Of a stretch of 64,000 nt of DNA, positions 33,770 through 46,830 are shown piece by piece. Position numbers and translations under genes: made by a program. The notes under the pieces were generated by a model that was given only the letters and a program-made list of their open reading frames with translations, was not told the DNA's origin and did not search any database. Location of the stretch: the NCBI RefSeq assembly GCF_963678635.1, contig NC_087068.1:27034318-27098317 (forward strand). Direction: 5' to 3'. The stretch's first letter is position 1. Each line of letters starts with the position of its first letter. This stretch comes from Symsagittifera roscoffensis. Lineage: Eukaryota > Xenacoelomorpha > Acoela > Convolutidae.

Positions 33770-36700
33770 AAAAAATAAAATAAAAAATAAAAAAACTAAC
33801 ACACAGTATTTTATTTTTTTTTGTTTTTATTTTTTTTGTTTTCCGGTCAAAACCATACTCAACCCAGAAATTTATTACATTAAAGTTCTTACAGTCGTGA
33901 CTTGAACGATATTAGAAAAATTTCATAACAAATTTTTGAGTATTGAAAAAACCTGGATTTAGTCTCAACTCGATCGCAAAAAGCGAGAGAGCATGCTTAC
34001 AATAGCTTGTTTTAAAAAGTTAAACTCAATTTTACACAAAAAATTTAGTTTTTGTTCTAGTTTGTTAGTGTCTGTTTGGAATCAAAATCTTCAAATTTTC
34101 AAAAAACTGCACAAAAGCTAAATGAAAAATTTTTGAAAATTTATTTTTGATTTTTTGATTTTTTCGTTTTTCCATTCATTTTTCTGCAATCTTTGCAATT
34201 CGCTAATTTTAATAAAACTATCGAATCTGCCTAATCTCTTTGAGCTCATTTTTTACACCGCAGTTGAAAAACGACCCTTTTTTGAAAAAAAACCGTTTCG
34301 TTGTATTTACGTAAGACTATGGTCGGAACTTTATCTACTGTTTGCACGGTAACCGGTTATCCTTTTTTAATAGTTTTAATTAGTTAATCAGTGAATCTCT
34401 GAAGTGGTTACAGAGAAAAAAACGTGATTAAATTTTCAATTCGATCCATTGGTTGAAAATCAAAGTTGCAATTTCTTTTTTCCGTGTCTGTAAGGAAGGC
34501 AAAAGCGAATAGTTAAAAATATATCACTAAGTTCATACAATTTTTCTTCTTTTCGTTCAAAAAGTTTTTTCAATGGTAGCAGCAATGGTTTTTGTACCGA
34601 CAAACAGCAGGCGTCGGCTAAGCTACATACTTTTTTTAATGCTAGGTACCCTAATTAATCTCAGATTAAGTAGAGTGTTTTTTCATCAAATAATTCTCTC
34701 GGCCGTGATATTCGTGTTTGCATATTTCAATTTGAACGGTTTTCAACCTGTATTTAAAACATATTAAATAACACTAACTTCAAACTTATACTTACTTAAC
34801 TTGTAGCTAAAGTAAATGTACTATTACTTAAAAGGAAAGTAGCAAAAATTTGAAATATGTTCATTTAGAATAAATAACTTTTGCTATTTGCCTAGTCACC
34901 ATGTATTCGAGGGAAACTCAGTAAAAATGGTCCAACAGGGATTTTCTCAGACAAATTGTCCACTGCATTAAACGCCCTATCATTAACTCTAATGCAACCA
35001 GTAATCAGTTTTCAGTGTTCATTTATAATTGTAAGAAAGTTTTTTTTTGAAAATCTAAACCGTTTTGTGCGCTTTTTCCCTCTCCCCGCACATTTGAGTT
35101 TGAACTTCAAAAAAACCATTGTAACGCTATCATAACATTATAAAAAATTGCTTAGTGATCTATTGGCTATTGTGAGCAGATTTTTTCTTCTACATCAGAT
35201 TGAAATACTTTTCGTTCAGCGATAACTACACTTAAAACAACTCTTAAATTGGAAATTTTGAAGTGGGGAAATTGGAGAAAAACCAACTACTTAAAAAATC
35301 AATCATTGTTCAACCTAAAATTCATTTGCGTTTTGTAGCGGAAAATTCAAAGTTCAAAGCAAAAAAATAAAATTGAGCGTGATCAAATTAAATTTTTGCC
35401 GAAAAAATCATCATTACTGTAAGTGTCTTGACTAGGTCCATTAACACTCACTCAGTCTGACTATCGATTAGGAAAATTTAAAACACTACATTTTTTCCAA
35501 AATAACAACGCTTTTTATTTATTTCATCTTTCTGGCCCTTTTCCAGTTTTTCATCACTCTCGCAAAGTTGTCATTTATAGGTATTTTGAAATTGTGCATA
35601 CGGCAAATAACATGCAAGAAACATTGAAAAACCTGTTAATTTGTTCATACGACCCCTTTTTTGCTTACAATATGAAACACCATTTTCATCAGGCTTTCGT
35701 AAAAAGGTTTTTCAGAAAAAGTCAGAAGAGAAAGTGGAAAAGAAAGCGTAGTAATTTTTTTCTCTCGTTTTGAATACCAAGCAGAAAACTCATGGCTAAT
35801 CAAATCTGAAACCACACCGAAGACTTTTAAAAGTAGGTTGAGTTCCAATCGGATGTAATTTTTAAAAAAAGTTTTCCTTGTTTGGCTAAAAATTTTGTGT
35901 GTTTTTTTAAATAGTTCAGTGTCAACAACTTTCAGATTGAAGTTTGTTCACACTGAACTCAAATCTTATTACCTCTAATTTGATTCTATGGCTTTTTTGG
36001 TCTTTTAGGCTATAATGATTTCCTATTTTTCCGCTTTTTGATCTGTTTATGCCTTATACTAAAATAATCAAAAAAAAATTTAGGAAAAAAAAATTGGAAT
36101 TTTTTTTTGAATTTTCTTAATCTATTCTAATTTCTAAGTTAATTTCCTACTCCAGTTAATTGATGCAATTAACCGTGAATCGGTTTTTTAAAATCACGAA
36201 ACATTATATTGTTAAAAAATATATAAGATGAGATAGACCTAAATTTCACCTCCATCAGATACAAAAAAAAAACTTTTGTCTCATGACTTCTCAGTGAGCA
36301 AATAGTTTTAGGTGATGTTTGCCTATGACAGTCGTGCTTAGTTTTAAATCAGCAAACAGCAAATCGAAAGCAGAAGTTAGACAACAAATGACTGCATGGA
36401 ATTTTGATAAAGGACTGACTCATCTAGTGTGTCAAGGCTAATGGAGAAAAGCAACAGCAAAACCGTGGAATCTTTTCCGTTTTAACGCATCCAACCTGTC
36501 ATGTTCAAAATTCAATACTGCTATTGTCAGAAAGCAACAAAACTTGATATTGTGAACAGATTAACAATTGTGAGCATGTTTTTTTTTCTTCAATTTGTAC
36601 CAAAAAAAAACGCTTTATTTTTGACCTGAAATACTTTATATCTAATCTAAATTTCTGGTCGAAAATTTTAAATGAAATGCTTAAGTAAAAGCAGGGATTT

Positions 36701-36770
36701 TCTAAACATTCTTTACTTCTCATTTTTATCAGAAATTAGCTAACTCTAGGTTATTTTTACTGGAAAAAAA
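33770..36770. other. AT-rich DNA, nothing recognised
   Basis: Homopolymer-rich sequence with no motif-bearing frame, repeat pair or RNA gene that I can support. Confidence 0.45.
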
Positions 36771-36774
36771 ATCT

Positions 36775-36843
36775 CCTGGTGGGGCTCGAACCACCGACCT
36801 CCCATAGGATAGTGCAAACCGTTAAGCCCCGTGACCTGATACT
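36775..36843 (-). repeat. tRNA-like fragment
   Basis: Minus strand: GGGGCTTAACGGTTTGCACT (A-box-like) followed by GGTCGGTGGTTCGAGCCCCA (B-box-like, one base too many for a normal T arm). Probably a tRNA-derived SINE or pseudogene; shares its GGTCGG-TG-TTCGA wording with the fragment at 27975. Confidence 0.5.
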
Positions 36844-36844
36844 T

Positions 36845-39800
36845 TCGAATAGTTTCAGCAATCTAATACAAAGCAAAACTTTGTAAGAACAAGTGTTAAT
36901 TTGCATTGAATTGCTACCGCTTGTGTGTACACTTGAAGCATAAACATCCCGTTGCGATTGCGCAGCGAACTTATTTCTGCTTATATCTTATTTAAACCAG
37001 GAATCAGGGAGCGAGGCGCAATCAGCGTTCTTGGCTCCTTGCTATTTGCACGCTTTGCTTATTCTCTTCAGAATTTTATATTCTTTTTAAATTTTTTGTT
37101 ATATTCCATCTGAATTTGAACGCTGACGCGCTGCTGCCCAGTCACTCGTGCTACTAACTGTGACAACTCGTTACAATAGTTTACACAAAGAGCAAAATTT
37201 TAACTACCTTACGACATGAACATTTGAAGAATGATTTCATACTGAAAATTTGTCTAGCTGTTCCACTCAAGCCCAAGTGGGGTCACGAAACAACTCGATT
37301 TATTTGTGCTCATTCAACCTATTGCAGACAATTTAGTTCAAACGATTTCAGTAGTTTAAAATCGAGCAAGGTAGAAAAGTGAAAAAAAATCCGAATTCTT
37401 TTACCTGGGCCTCAACCTGAATCCTCTGGTATTTTGGTCAAATGCTTCGCTGTTTCGCTACCAGATGCTGGTTTAGACTCATTCAAAGACACTCAGAAAA
37501 AATGAGAAGGTGAAGCTGTTGTGACATTAAATCATTGAGTTGAAGAAATGGAAAAGTTGAAACCGGTTAATTTTTCAACATCATATTGAGCATTATTGAA
37601 ATTGTTCTTGTTCAAAGAAACAGAAGAAGTAAGTGAAACCATTGAAAACCGGTGTTTAAGTTTTTTAGTTCAAAAGTTATGAAAATTTCATTTCGAATTA
37701 AGCGCAACATATGTTAAAATGAGACTTAAAAAAGACAAAATTTTTCTCTCAGATGGATGTTCAAACCTGTTTACTAATTTTAAGAGTGCACGATAGATAC
37801 ACTGAACCAACTACCTTTGTGACCCGAGGAAAAACTTAATTTTGAAATGTTTAATTGTCACAAAATAAACAAGCTGAGCATTTTAATGTTTTTTTTTGTT
37901 TCCGATCGGGATTTGAAAATTTTACGTGTGGGACTAAGATATTCCTGCTAGGCTATGAAGGTTTTTAAAAAACTTAAGTTTTCCAAAAAATAATCTGTTT
38001 TTCGTCTTAAATCCTCGATTCTTCCGGGAAGATTCTCCGTGGGAAAATATTGGAAGTTGCACTTCTAGTTTGCCTATTCCGTAGCTTGGGAATCAAGTCA
38101 CATTGGAAAAAACCAGAAGAAAAAATAGGAATGGTTTTGCGAGATTGTCGTTTTCCGGGTCACATGCAGATCTTTTAAAACTCGCGATGGCTGGTTAAAA
38201 ATGAACTGAATTTGCGCGCTTCGCGCGCTCGTACTAAAGTTGGTAAGAAACGCTGACCACTAAGAAAAAAAGACTATTTCTGAATAAAAATACCAGAAAA
38301 TTTGTCTTAATATTTTATACAACATTTCTATCGAGAAAAAAAGCCACTGTTGGATATGGAAACTTTATCATTAGTGCTCGAGACCGGGTTTACCAACTCA
38401 CAAAAATCCTTATCCTAGAAATTTTTACCAAATTCGCAGAAAATTTCGGCTATCTTACAATTTGTTCAAAAGCTGTTTTTAAATTGCAACTTTTTCCTAA
38501 AATTTTGGCTAATTTTGCAAAATTCAGTTTTGAATTTGTTTCAATACTGTAAACTAAATAAAAATCAATACTGCTTTTAAAAAAATTTTTTGCATGTAAC
38601 ATTCACCGAAAGCGGTTATAAAGTATGCACTTAGAACCAAAAAAAATCAGAAAAAAACTCCCTAATTATACGTAAGTATCAATTGAAAAATTTTTGAGAC
38701 AATAAAAAGTTAAATTTGAGGAGTCATGTCAAATAGCTTTGGACGTATTGAACGTAGGATACAATTATATTTTGAACCAGAATCCTGCCATAAACAGCAA
38801 AAAGCGGATTCTGTTAATTTATGGGAGTTTTTCCTTAAACTGTAGTAGCGCAGCAAATCTTTTGGCTACAACTTTTTGTGGTAGAACTCTGCGACAGCAA
38901 CATTTTTGAATCAGGTTTGAACTTTGAATCTGGTTTGAATTTTCTAAAAAATAGTTTGAAAAAAATTGAAAATACCTTTTTCTCTTTGTAAATACCGGTT
39001 TCTCTGTCTCACAACTTTATTGTATGAAAATTCACTATATTTTGTTTGTTTTTTTAAAAGAAAAATGTTTGTCTGGTTGCATTCTTAGAGCCTATTTTTG
39101 TAAGAACCCGTAAGCTGTATGGTTCGTATAGTAAAAATTCTGAAATAGCGCCTATTGGTCAGGCATGAGGTTTGTTTCGATCCCGCTCGACCATGCTCGA
39201 GGTATGTTTTGACCGTACTCGATGTATTTTTCAAATTTGTGCTCGATTGAAACCCCGGTTCTTTATCAGTTTCCCTTTTTCAGTTTCAAATTAAAAAATG
39301 CTAACCTTACTTTGTCAGAGTGGAATGAGGTTGAGCACGCTAAAACAACTGACATCTGTGACCAGATTTGTTCATCATACTCCAAACCGTAACAACAAGC
39401 ATTTAGCCGTAGTAACACGTAAAACAAATCAAAAATCATATTTTTGAAAACTGATGGTAAAGAAGAGCCTAAGTCGTGTCTCAGCTAATTTTTTGGTCGA
39501 ACATTGACAGGTATTAGATTTGATAATTGTAACTTGTATGAGCATCCCGACCCGGGACCGTAACTTCGCGCGTTCCGCCTCAAAAACACGGTTCATACTT
39601 CACTCATACAAATAACTGTAATATGTCAAAATTACTGATTTTTTTAAATCTATCAATTTTCATATTAAGTTGTTAATGGCAAAGTAATGACCCCAATCTT
39701 AATAGATACCCAGTAATCTAGCACCCCAGGAGAACATCACACCCAACTTTTTCAAGAAAAACATTTTTTGAAAAATTTCCAAAAAAAGTCCACAAAACAA

Positions 39801-41040
39801 GTTCTACAAAAAAGAAAGACATTAGTGTAAAATTTTAATACAATTAATAATAATTCTGTTTGTTATACTTGAAGGTCCCGCCTGCTTTGTCAGTATCCTT
39901 TTTCTGTCGCCATTTATCTCCAGCACTCCGTAAATACTTTATCACTATCTCTACGAAAACGCCTCGATTGCATTTAGATTCAGTTCCAGGCTCAACTTTT
40001 GATGAAGTGAAAATATCCAAGGAAGTAGGTTCAATTCTTTTTTAGCATCACCAAATTGTTTGACTCAGAAAAAAATCTGAGTCAAAGACTCAGAAAAATC
40101 TCTTTATCTTTTTCACTGAGTACTAATTTTATGAAAAAAGGACAATCCGCGTGAACCAAAAATTTATTTGCATCTTTTAAGAGAATATAAATACAAAAAG
40201 CAACCATAGGTTACCATAGGTTAAGTACCACTTCAAAAACCCTCCAGAAGTATGAGATTGAAATTGAAACAAAAGTTTAACGTTTGATATGACCTTTTTT
40301 TTTCTAAAAAAGCTAACGACAAATAAATTTTTCATTAATTTGCTATCAATTTTTTTTATCGGAAACACAACTTATGAATCATTTGTTTTTGTTTCTGTAA
40401 TTTTCAGTTAGTTGAAATAATTTTTAAACAAATTTAGAATTGTCGACTAGATCCAGGAAACTTAAAACCTACAAAAACAGAATTTTTCAAAAAACTGTGT
40501 CGAGGAAAAACTTAGTTCTGTAAGAAACTACAAATCTAAGGTTACTTTGATTAGGTATATGTTTCAATTCAGTCTCTCGGTAGTTTGTTGTCCTTCTGTT
40601 CCGAAGGCATCGAGAGCTGTAAAAATTTAGCGTGTATTTCATTTGCTATAAAGTAGATACTTGATTTTAACTTGAAATGAAACTGCCAAGCAACGCTCCT
40701 TTTGGTGTTTTGGTTTGAACAAACTAAATCATAATGAAAATCAAAAGCGAAAAAAATTAATTGAACGTTATCTCGTCAGTAAAACAATTTTAGAATTCAG
40801 AGACAATTGAAAATGAAACATCAAAAAAAAATCTAGCAACTGCTTACAAAAAGCTATCGAGGAACCTACTTACCATTCCGTGCCTGGCGAAAACGGTGTT
40901 GATATCAACTCGAGTATTACTTCGGCCCTATCACAGCAAATAACGATCATATTTTTGATCTAGCTTGAAACCACATTTAGAACTGCCTTGAAAACTTTTT
41001 GATAAATAAAACTAGAATAATTGAAAGCTAAAAGGATGAC
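36845..41040. other. AT-rich DNA, no supported gene
   Basis: A 61-codon plus frame at 39860-40045 has somewhat better composition and a possible GTAGGT donor near its end, but no family is recognisable. Otherwise nothing stands out. Confidence 0.4.
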
Positions 41041-41050
41041 CAGGTAGCAA

Positions 41051-41329
41051 ATGGAGAGCACACCATCAACCGAATCCTTTCATTACAAGAAACCACTTTT
41101 ACAACGCTCCAAGGTTTCATCAATGACTTCGAGGGGCGTCCAGGAGAAACAGCTTTTGTCAATTGTAGACGCAGAGAAGTTGATTGTTAAACAATGGCAA
41201 ATCTTTGGTTAAAGAAAAAATCAGTCCGGCTTCAGCCGATGTAGAGTCGACTATGATGTTCTTATTGAGGAAAGCTGTCCAAAGCTCGCAGAACAACTAT
41301 CGAAGAAGTCAAACAATGAAAGATAGTTT
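41051..41329 (+). pseudogene. Short coding-like frame with one internal TAA
   Basis: An ATG frame of 53 codons ends at TAA (41210-41212), and the same frame continues another 38 codons to TAG. Composition is less AT-rich than its surroundings and reads like protein (MESTPSTESFHYKKPLLQRS; later VDYDVLIEESCPKLAEQLSK). Family unknown; possibly a transposon relic. Confidence 0.3.
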
Positions 41330-41599
41330 CGAAATCAGTGGATTCTGACGGAGCAGGTCCAAATATGTGATGACAATTCATGGCAACCGAACACAGCATA
41401 CAAAACAGAAACATGCGTTTTTTGCTTTAGATTCATTCCTAGCCAAATGTAAGCAACTAACTGCAGAAAAAAAAACAATATTTGCTCTTTTTCGCCTTTT
41501 ATTGAACCGAACAACATGATCCAGTCGACCAGCCGTAGAAAACGAGTAGCAAAAACGTTGAGCAAATTATATTCAAACTCCAATGAGAGCGTTTAAGTT

Positions 41600-42290
41600 A
41601 ACGCTAGCCGCCGTTCTCGAACTGCTGTGTTTAAAATTTGGACCGTTTCAAAAATCAATCGTCAATCTTCCGATAAAGTATGGAGCTTTCTACTTAGTTT
41701 CTTAACAACCTGTGCAGTTAATATTGAACTTTTTCTTACAAGGATTACAAGTTTATATGTGATAGTTATCGCCACTTCATTTCTAAGCGAGGACCATACT
41801 CGGTAGCTTGGAAAGATATTGACGGAGCTGAAAAAGTTTCGTCTTTGCATCAGAAAAAGAATGCAAAAACACCATGGTCACTCGTTTAGAAAGAAATTTA
41901 GTGGAAGTATAATCCACTTTGTGCACCATATCAAGGTTGGTTATGGTAGCGAAGGGTTCGCAGCTAATAGCGCGTGTTTTACTCAAGCTTAAAAACTCAG
42001 TCAGTCAAAAAAACTGACTGACAAGGTTTTCAACACCGCCATCCACTTGGTCGAAAATTCGTTACACTTTAAAAACCGTTTCAGCTTTTCCCAGTAGTCT
42101 CGAGCTTTTGACGCCAAATTAATTTCTACTTGATCAGCACAGTTTAACGTTTCTGTATTTAAACTCGATCGTAAGCGTTTCTCACTCAAAAAACTAGACA
42201 CGTGAGCAAGCTTACGCAAAGGCAGTTTGGGAGCGCTGGTAAAGTGAGTACGTCCGACACTCATTAAGTTAGTTAAGTAGCATAAGCATC
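41600..42290 (-). pseudogene. Possible old element remnant, unclassified
   Basis: Less AT-rich than the surroundings, with minus-strand frames of 87 codons (42001-42264) and 67 codons (41783-41986) that have plausible amino-acid composition but no motif I recognise. Stops and frame changes between them suggest decay. Confidence 0.25.
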
Positions 42291-42299
42291 CAGAAGATA

Positions 42300-43290
42300 A
42301 CTTGAAAACGGAAGCTATAGTGTAGTTAGTTGAATCGACATGTCCTAGGGGCTACTATTCAATAGCGCGCAAAACGTCGCAACACTGAGGAAAAACAAAA
42401 TTGCCCGTTCTGCTAAGCTGGGGATGGTCTCCGGAAAAAACAGCCGACAGCTCATCAAACTGGTTTTTATTCTCGCATTTTGGGAGCGAAGGATTTTAAT
42501 GCAACATTGTGTTAATGTAAAAAAAACTAGAACTCAGGCTTGTATAAAACAATTACATGCTGTCATTACATGGATTTTATACTACATTAATTAGCATACG
42601 CGATAGCCAATCCCTAACTTGATTGTTCGAGTCCCATCAGAGTTCGGGTTTCACTAAATCATGAAAAACAGGATAATGTTTCCCAGGTTATTTGAACTTT
42701 AAAAGAAAATTACCTGAAAACTGGTATGCAGTTGAATTTTTCAAAAATAGGAGCGTGAACTCAATATTATTTGTTTTTAAATCCTACAAAAACGCGTGAT
42801 CAACTCCTTTTTGCTTTATAACGCAATAAGGCAACAATTTTATGAGCAACTCCGAGTGTTTTTGATATTTATTTTTCCGAGTGCTTATGAAACTGAAAAT
42901 CCGATACCAATGATTCAGTTTGTAGTTTTTTTTACATTGTAAAGTCTTGAAAATGCTCGAAAATTATTTTAAAAAAAAAACAAAACTTTAAATGAGAAGT
43001 TTTCATGCGAACCAGTAGTTGTTTCGCCCTTGGAAGAAAATGACGGAGTTTTTATACGTGGGATCGTTTTTTTCGAGTTTCCGCCATTCAAAGAAAATTT
43101 TTTGAGTTTTTTAAATACTTTGAAAGATATTGTTCTCAGAGCTCAAAACTATAGAAATAACCAGTAATCGCTTTTCAGATGCTTTATTGTAACTTACGTG
43201 AGAGACAAATTAAACCATTCCAAATTGAATAGATGCAAGATTTTTGTCCTTATGATTAAGTTACGAGCTGTTAAGAAGTATCTGTATCGA
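42300..43290. other. AT-rich DNA, nothing recognised
   Basis: No coding motif, RNA gene or repeat that I can support. Confidence 0.4.
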
Positions 43291-43296
43291 GTTCAG

Positions 43297-43440
43297 ACAA
43301 TTAGGCCAAAGACAATTCAGCCGGTTTGAAATTCAGACAATTCAGCCAAAATTATGCAGACAATTCAGCCAGAGACAATTCAGCCAATGATAGTGACCGC
43401 TGATTAGCTGAATTTTCTGTGGCCGAATTGTCTGTGCGCC
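43297..43440. repeat. GACAATTCAGCC-word fold-back
   Basis: GACAATTCAGCC occurs four times, plus one GACAATTAGGCC variant, within about 90 bases. The other side has GCTGAATTTTCTGTGGCCGA and ATTGTCTGTG, its complements. A short element of the same construction as those at 10337 and 22173. Confidence 0.65.
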
Positions 43441-43611
43441 ATCTGTATGCTTTACCTAGCAAGTGGGGGATAAAATAAATTAAAACGACTCTGCCGATTA
43501 TTGTAAGTTTTCATCTAAAATTTGTTAAATGGTTTCAAAGTGAAGTCGAAATATTCAGTTTCTTCCTAATATACGATCATTCTTGCTACCCGCATCCAAG
43601 TTTAGGCGTAA

Positions 43612-44480
43612 GCAATCGATTATAACGGATTATTGAATAATTTTTTGACGATTATAAATGATTACAATCACCAAAAGTAGGTGTTTAATGGATTTATAAT
43701 TTATTATAATCGTGATATTTTCGAAGAGATTATAATCAATTATAATCGATTATAATCTCTTATTTTGCCAAAATTTTGTCAAATCAAAACTATATTTGAA
43801 TTATATCTTATGGGTTATTGTTTTTGTGTCAATAAGAAAATCTCTAAAAGAGAGATGTCTTGAACACTTTGGTTCATCTGAACACAAAGTTTTACCACGA
43901 AACAAAAGTTTCATAGAGATCCATTCATATGAGTGGAAAGGCTCCCGCGGTAAAGGAAAAATAAATCTTCCGAATCAATCATGAAATTAAATCAAATTGC
44001 TGATGTTTTGGTGTTTAAAAATGCTTAAAATATGCATCACAAAACAACTCTAATGGGGAAAAAATGAAAAAAAAAAGTTATAAGTTCGAGATAATTGTAA
44101 AACATTAAAAACGTTTTCCTCATTTTTCATAGGAACCAACGTCTACAAAAAGCACAAAATATAAGCATTTTAGATGCAACTTCGAAAACAAAATGGACAA
44201 ACAAAAGGGATTATAATCAAATATAATCTATTATACTGGATTTTTGTGCAAAACTAACGAACTAGAAATTTGAATAAAAATGATGGATTATAATAATTTA
44301 TAATCGATTATAATTGTATCGAAAAACAGACGAATAAATAATCGATGGTAATCGATTATAATGGATTATAATTAATTATAATTTGATTTTAAAAAGAGAG
44401 ATTATAATCGGTTGTTAATTGATTAAAATCGATGGTTTCTCAATTTTAGTAAGAGTGGTCTTAAAATCGTAATATAATCG
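43612..44480. repeat. TAATCGATTATAATC-word arrays, two clusters
   Basis: Clusters at 43612-43765 and 44208-44480 consist of overlapping ATTATAATCGATTATAATC-like words, about 450 bases of other AT-rich sequence apart. Probably the two ends of one element of the family also seen at 7560-8545. Confidence 0.6.
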
Positions 44481-44985
44481 ATTATTAACGCTTGAAACTG
44501 GATGGGAAATACGATTAAAATCAGTTCTGTATTGTTTGGCCTGCAGAATTAATTACAAACTATCATTATTTCACTATAATATGTTTCAACAAACGAGACT
44601 GCTCTTATCAAGTCAAAACACTGACTTTAACTGTTCTCGAAATCACTCTGTCAGAAAAATTTTAATCAAGCATCAAAATTGATTTTTGAAATTCTGGATT
44701 TTGAAGAAAAAGACAAAAATTTATGCAAGTAGTTAATCTCTCTCAATAAACACAGAACAAGTGAAATGTGAAAGGGATAGAAGTGGAAATGAGCCCAGAT
44801 CAATTTAAGCGACTGATCGACCAAAACAGTTTTTAAAATATCGCTTCCCTCTGTTCAGATCTTGAGAAAATGTTTAAAATTAATCTTGTTTTACAGCTCT
44901 AGTGTTCTGAAAATTGCCATCCTGACTATACTCTGGACTAAATAATGCGCGCTTTGCAGATTGTATTGTATTATAGAAGTTGAAA

Positions 44986-45031
44986 GCGTAACGCGATAAA
45001 TTGGGAATTCACCAATTGGATCGCGTTACGC
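44986..45031. repeat. GC-containing hairpin
   Basis: GCGTAACGCGATAAATTGG, 7 bases, CCAATTGGATCGCGTTACGC: an almost perfect 20 bp stem carrying CpG-rich words in an AT-rich setting. Function unknown. Confidence 0.7.
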
Positions 45032-45389
45032 GTTCTTTTCCCATTACTTCTAGCGTATTCAAAAAGGTTTCAAACCAAAATGAGATGAGCTTGATACCAA
45101 TTCTATCCATGTACGAGTTTTTTTGTTATATTTAGTATTTGATAATGACAAATCATTACTTCTAGCTTATGATAACTTTTCATAACTAAAATCATTACAG
45201 ACCACGTACAGGGCAGTCAGAACCCTTGAGACTGAAGCTTGCAAAACGAGAAGTTAAGTTTTTTCTCCAACCTTTAAGATTGTCAGCAGGCGAGAAGTAT
45301 TACAACAATATGTTCACTTTTACACGCTGTTAGATTTTTTATCACAGTTTAGATCATTATAAACAAAATTACATCAGTTTTCTTAAAAT

Positions 45390-45818
45390 ATTCCAATGAC
45401 AAAAAGGACTGTCGTTTAATCGGTCTGGAAAAACTTAAAATAACAGTTGAATTCAGAGTTTACTGAATAATTTTTCCCCATAATTCGAACAATCCTTTTT
45501 TATTCATAAAATTTCAACAGCGGAATATGGGCATTTGAACAATTCTCATCAACTTGAAATTTTTTGTGAACAATTCAAAATATTATAACTTACTGCAATA
45601 AGTTGAGGCTGAACAGAAAAAAAGTTTCATCAATTACGGCCATCAAACAAATTTAAGCAAAAACCGAAACCAGTTTTTTTTATTTCGAGTTTTAGTTCCT
45701 AAGGTTGAAGAGTTTTTTGAGTTTTAAGTAACAATTTTGCTAAAAACTGACCCAAACACAAACTTCTTTATGAAATGACTACTTCATAAAAACAGACGTA
45801 TAATTAGCAGTGCTAACA
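45390..45818 (-). mobile_element. 3' untranslated/LTR-side end of unit A
   Basis: Matches the left ends of units B, C and D (GGTCG, then ATAATT and TTTTTCCCATAA, TTACGGCCA-CAAACAAAT, AAGC-AAAACCGAAAC). Non-coding. Whether it is LTR or 3' UTR is not settled. Confidence 0.6.
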
Positions 45819-45819
45819 T

Positions 45820-46830
45820 CCTCCGCAACCAAAAGAGCCAGGACGGGTGCGAGTTTCATGATCGGACGTCTGTACTTGCCGGTTGCGGACTAAAATACTT
45901 CGGACCGCGCAACGACTTGACTCGCTAACGGTTAATGTCCTCTTGGACCATTTTCCTCAATCATCCAAACGAGATCTCCAGTTTTCAAGTGTGATCCTGG
46001 AGAGGAAAACCATTTCGATAGTTTGTTAAGCGTTGGTAAGTACTCACGGAGCCAATGAGTCCAGATGTCATTTGCATAGGATTGCGATCGGGCGTAACGC
46101 TTTTGATGATTGAAGTTTTATTCAAAATCTAGTGGCGGCAATCTAATTGCGAGGTGTACAAGTAGGAAGTGATTCGCCGTTAACGCTTCGAGGTAGTTCG
46201 GATCGGAGGATACGGGAATGAGCTGACTGGTGTCCAGAGACAGCTCAACTAAACAAAACGTGGTTATGAGGAATCCCTCATTGCGTTTTCGTGTTCCCAG
46301 AATATCATTAAAAAAAACACTTTTGGTGCTCTGGAGAAGTCTTTCCGACACACCATCATGATGAGGAGCACTGGGTGGATTGGATTTCCAGGCTAGGTTT
46401 TTATGAGCGAGCAGAACAGGTGCATGGCGATTCCAGTTCTCGATGCACGAAATCAGCTCTTTGGCCGTGCTAACGAAATTCTCTCCATTGTCCGACCAGA
46501 TGACGGAAGGCGTTCTCAGCCGAGTAATGGGGCGTTCTTTTCCCATTAAACAGGAACTTGTATCCATTGACGGAACAACCTCTAGATGAACGGCACATGT
46601 CGTCATACACGTGATTAAAAAGCCCCAGCGTTTCTCTGAGCTTCGTCGAATCGTTACGTGGAACGGGCCGAAGTAATCTACTCCGCAGTTCGCGAATGGC
46701 GGTTGTCGGTAGCCCAGTCGCTCGAGTGGAAGGTCAGCCATCATTGGCGTAATTACCTCAGCTTTTTGTTTCCGGCATAACACAAAATGGTGTTTTATTG
46801 AACGAAGGGCAGTACGGAGCCCCTATACTT
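45820..46830 (-). pseudogene. BEL/Pao integrase
   Basis: End of the zinc-binding domain (KHHFVLCRKQKAEVITPMM), then the catalytic core: first Asp in GVDYFGPF, second in VIWSDNGENF, Glu in VSERL. The family's usual GGAWERL around that Glu is changed (DGVSERL). The C-terminal part (YARSQSYANDIW, LKTGDLVWMIEENGPRGH, KLAPVL) is readable down to about 45820 but contains stops, among them a TAA right after PPLDFE at 46118-46120 and another near 45930. Confidence 0.9.

Noticed and set aside
40580-40620. MPSEQKDNKLPRD start-like peptide on the minus strand
   Set aside because: Ends at a stop after 13 codons with no donor; not alignable with a kinesin N-terminus.
40863-40960. Candidate upstream kinesin exon with a strong GTAAGT donor (minus strand)
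   Set aside because: The frame before the donor (ILELISTPFSPGTEW) has no resemblance to kinesin N-terminal motifs and its phase cannot be checked.
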